Shown here: positions 37,216-38,255 of the stretch, in pieces
Layout of the letters: every line of letters starts with the position of its first letter
Position numbering within the stretch: the first letter of the stretch is position 1
Source of the DNA: Stentor coeruleus
Lineage: Eukaryota; Ciliophora; Heterotrichea; Heterotrichida; Stentoridae
NCBI GenBank assembly: GCA_001970955.1
Contig: MPUH01000722.1
Location: 1 to 38,255, forward strand
Direction: 5' to 3'
Length of the DNA: 38,255 nt
Notes under the pieces: generated by a model
Databases searched by the model: none
Told to the model about the DNA's origin: nothing
What the model saw: only the letters and a program-made list of their open reading frames with translations
Program-made: the position numbers and the translations under genes

Positions 37216-37428
37216 ACATGTTGTTTAAAACAGCTATACCCATCATCATCATTACAGGAACACTGATAATAAATCTGACGATACAGAAAAAAAATTGATT
37301 TGCTGATGAGGAGGCAGGTAAGTTTCTGGTAGTACATATTTTGTTATATCAATCTTTTGGAGCATATAGTTTTTCAAATTAGGTACTCTTACTGTCCCGG
37401 TATTCACACTGAATAAGTGAATCCACAT
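37216..37428 (-). pseudogene. Frameshifted N-terminal segment of the voltage-sensor protein
   Basis: An ATG at 37428 opens MWIHLFSVNTGTVRVPNLK and then NYMLQKIDITKYVLPETYLP in one frame. Inside an 8-T run the sensible reading shifts to a membrane span (FFCIVRFIISVPVMMMMGIA, then VLNNMY). After TAT a second one-base shift enters the frame that starts MVQHDCEKVYFLDSS. One missing T and one extra G would compensate each other. The deduced protein starts cytosolic, crosses the membrane, and enters the extracellular loop. I cannot tell whether the shifts are real damage or sequence errors. No tiny intron fits. This part is only 18 bases from the stop of the ICT1-like gene. Confidence 0.55.
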
Positions 37429-37446
37429 TTATATACCTATTTTATA

Positions 37447-37899
37447 CTAAAAATCCAAATTCCCTGGTTTTCTTAAAGATTTTATTTCTCCACGTCTCCG
37501 TTTTGCTTCAATTCTACGCTTTTTCTCCTCTTCAGTCTCGTGAACTTTTCCACTTTGGGAGGGTTTCTCGGAATCGCAGACTTTGTCGATTATGCTTTGA
37601 AGCTTTTCTAACGCATCTTGTTCATTACTTAGTATATCATTATGCTCTATATGATAATTACTTTGGGATGTGACAAAGAACTCACCTTCTTTATTGATAT
37701 TGTGAGGGTAAAAATTTTTTAAGCGTTTTTTGTCATCCTCAGTAAGCCAATTTGAAGAGTTGATAAGAAACCTGATATCAACTTTAGAGTTTATTTTAAG
37801 TGGGACGTTTGATGATGAACCTAAAGAGTAAGAATATGTGATTATGAGTCGATCTTTTGGGATGCTTACAGAAAAGATTCTTATGAGTGAATTCAACAT
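37447..37899 (-). CDS. ICT1/mL62-like release-factor-family protein without GGQ
   Basis: The protein has 150 aa. The order IPKDRLIITYSYSLG, INSKVDIRF, WLTEDDKKRL, EGEFFVTSQSNYHIEHN, DALEKLQSIIDK, then a Lys/Arg-rich helical tail is that of ICT1 (MRPL58/mL62), the codon-independent peptidyl-tRNA hydrolase built into mitochondrial ribosomes, and of bacterial ArfB. The tail is what those proteins insert into the mRNA channel. The catalytic GGQ, expected in GPGGQNVNK, is replaced by SSN in GSSSNVPLK (28..32), so hydrolysis is not expected and a structural ribosomal role is more likely. A short basic N-terminus could target mitochondria. ATG start. The next gene on the strand begins 18 bases downstream. 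Confidence 0.75.
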   Translation of the reverse strand: MLNSLIRIFSVSIPKDRLIITYSYSLGSSSNVPLKINSKVDIRFLINSSNWLTEDDKKRLKNFYPHNINKEGEFFVTSQSNYHIEHNDILSNEQDALEKLQSIIDKVCDSEKPSQSGKVHETEEEKKRRIEAKRRRGEIKSLRKPGNLDF

Positions 37900-38073
37900 T
37901 TTTTAATTATTTTTGATTAGAGTTGATAGGCTTTTGAGAAATAATTGGGGAATTTAGTAAGAAATGGAGTGTGATTGATTTTAACTAAATTATTTGATAA
38001 AGTTTTATTAATATATTGAAGAAATTATTCTGCTATAGTGAAATGGTGTTAGGAAATCATGATTTTATTGAAT

Positions 38074-38255
38074 GGAAATATTTAATACTTATTTTTATTT
38101 TATACTACTTGTTATTTTTAGATAATTTAATGACTATAATATTGCCTATTTAGGATTAAATAATACAAACTAGAAAACCTTAAACTTCTTTTAATCCCTG
38201 CAAATTTTTTTTTATCGTTTGTGGCAAAATTCTGTTGTTTAAAAGGCCGACTAAA
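38074..38255 (-). repeat. Right arm of terminal inverted repeat
   Basis: The reverse complement matches 568..746. The match runs to the last base of the window, so the arm may continue beyond it. It lies just upstream of the ICT1-like gene and may contain that gene's promoter. The left copy lacks everything between about 38073 and 36241, so the left copy is internally deleted. Confidence 0.85.

Noticed and set aside
1-38255. CRISPR arrays, IS elements or bacterial operons
   Set aside because: There are no regularly spaced repeats, no transposase, no ribosome-binding sites; gene content and the tiny intron are eukaryotic.
1-38255. Telomeric repeats at the window ends
   Set aside because: No tandem C/A- or G/T-rich telomere-like repeats at either end; the ends seem to be cut by assembly or by the window.

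Overview
The window looks like macronuclear DNA of a heterotrich ciliate, most likely Stentor or a close relative. The reasons are AT-rich spacers, long open frames that end at standard stops, a clear 15-nt intron (28455..28469), and ciliate-like gene content: MORN, FHA and NEK proteins, a large GPI-anchored-looking surface protein, and class I cyclic-nucleotide phosphodiesterase. The genus is inferred; no marker gene is present.

Layout. Bases 1..4300 are gene-poor and hold decayed copies. These are an inverted, internally deleted copy of the right end (568..1480, broken by a single N with a 59-bp duplication either side), a short 54-aa frame, and a broken EF-hand gene. Bases 4347..11844 hold a purple-acid-phosphatase-like enzyme, a short paralogue of the 54-aa frame, an NDUFA9-like complex I subunit, a RING-CH membrane E3 ligase, a catalytically degenerate Dbp5/DDX19-like protein and an FHA protein. 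Bases 11.9..13.2 kb hold two relics. Bases 13240..27305 hold a 709-aa coiled-coil protein, a 2176-aa surface protein, a MORN protein and an OSCA/TMEM63-like mechanosensitive channel whose frame continues 71 codons past its TAA. Bases 27.9..34.2 kb hold an intron-containing basic protein, a WD40 relic, a coiled-coil protein, a NEK kinase, tRNA-Ile(UAU) and a five-repeat CHY-type zinc-finger protein.

The right end (34573..37899, minus strand) is the most interesting part. A membrane protein with a voltage-sensor domain and no pore lies upstream of, and in the same frame as, a class I PDE. Only one TAG and one TAA in a 36-codon linker separate them. If the two parts make or once made one protein, it would be a voltage-sensing cyclic-nucleotide phosphodiesterase, analogous in logic to VSD-phosphatase fusions. 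Upstream of it lies an ICT1/mL62-like release-factor-family protein that lacks the GGQ motif.

A recurring theme is in-frame TAA/TAG codons followed by protein-like sequence (OSCA gene, VSD-PDE, several relics). C-to-T decay of Gln codons is the conservative explanation. Occasional readthrough or reassignment, as known from the heterotrich Condylostoma, is the more exciting one. The sequence alone cannot decide between them.
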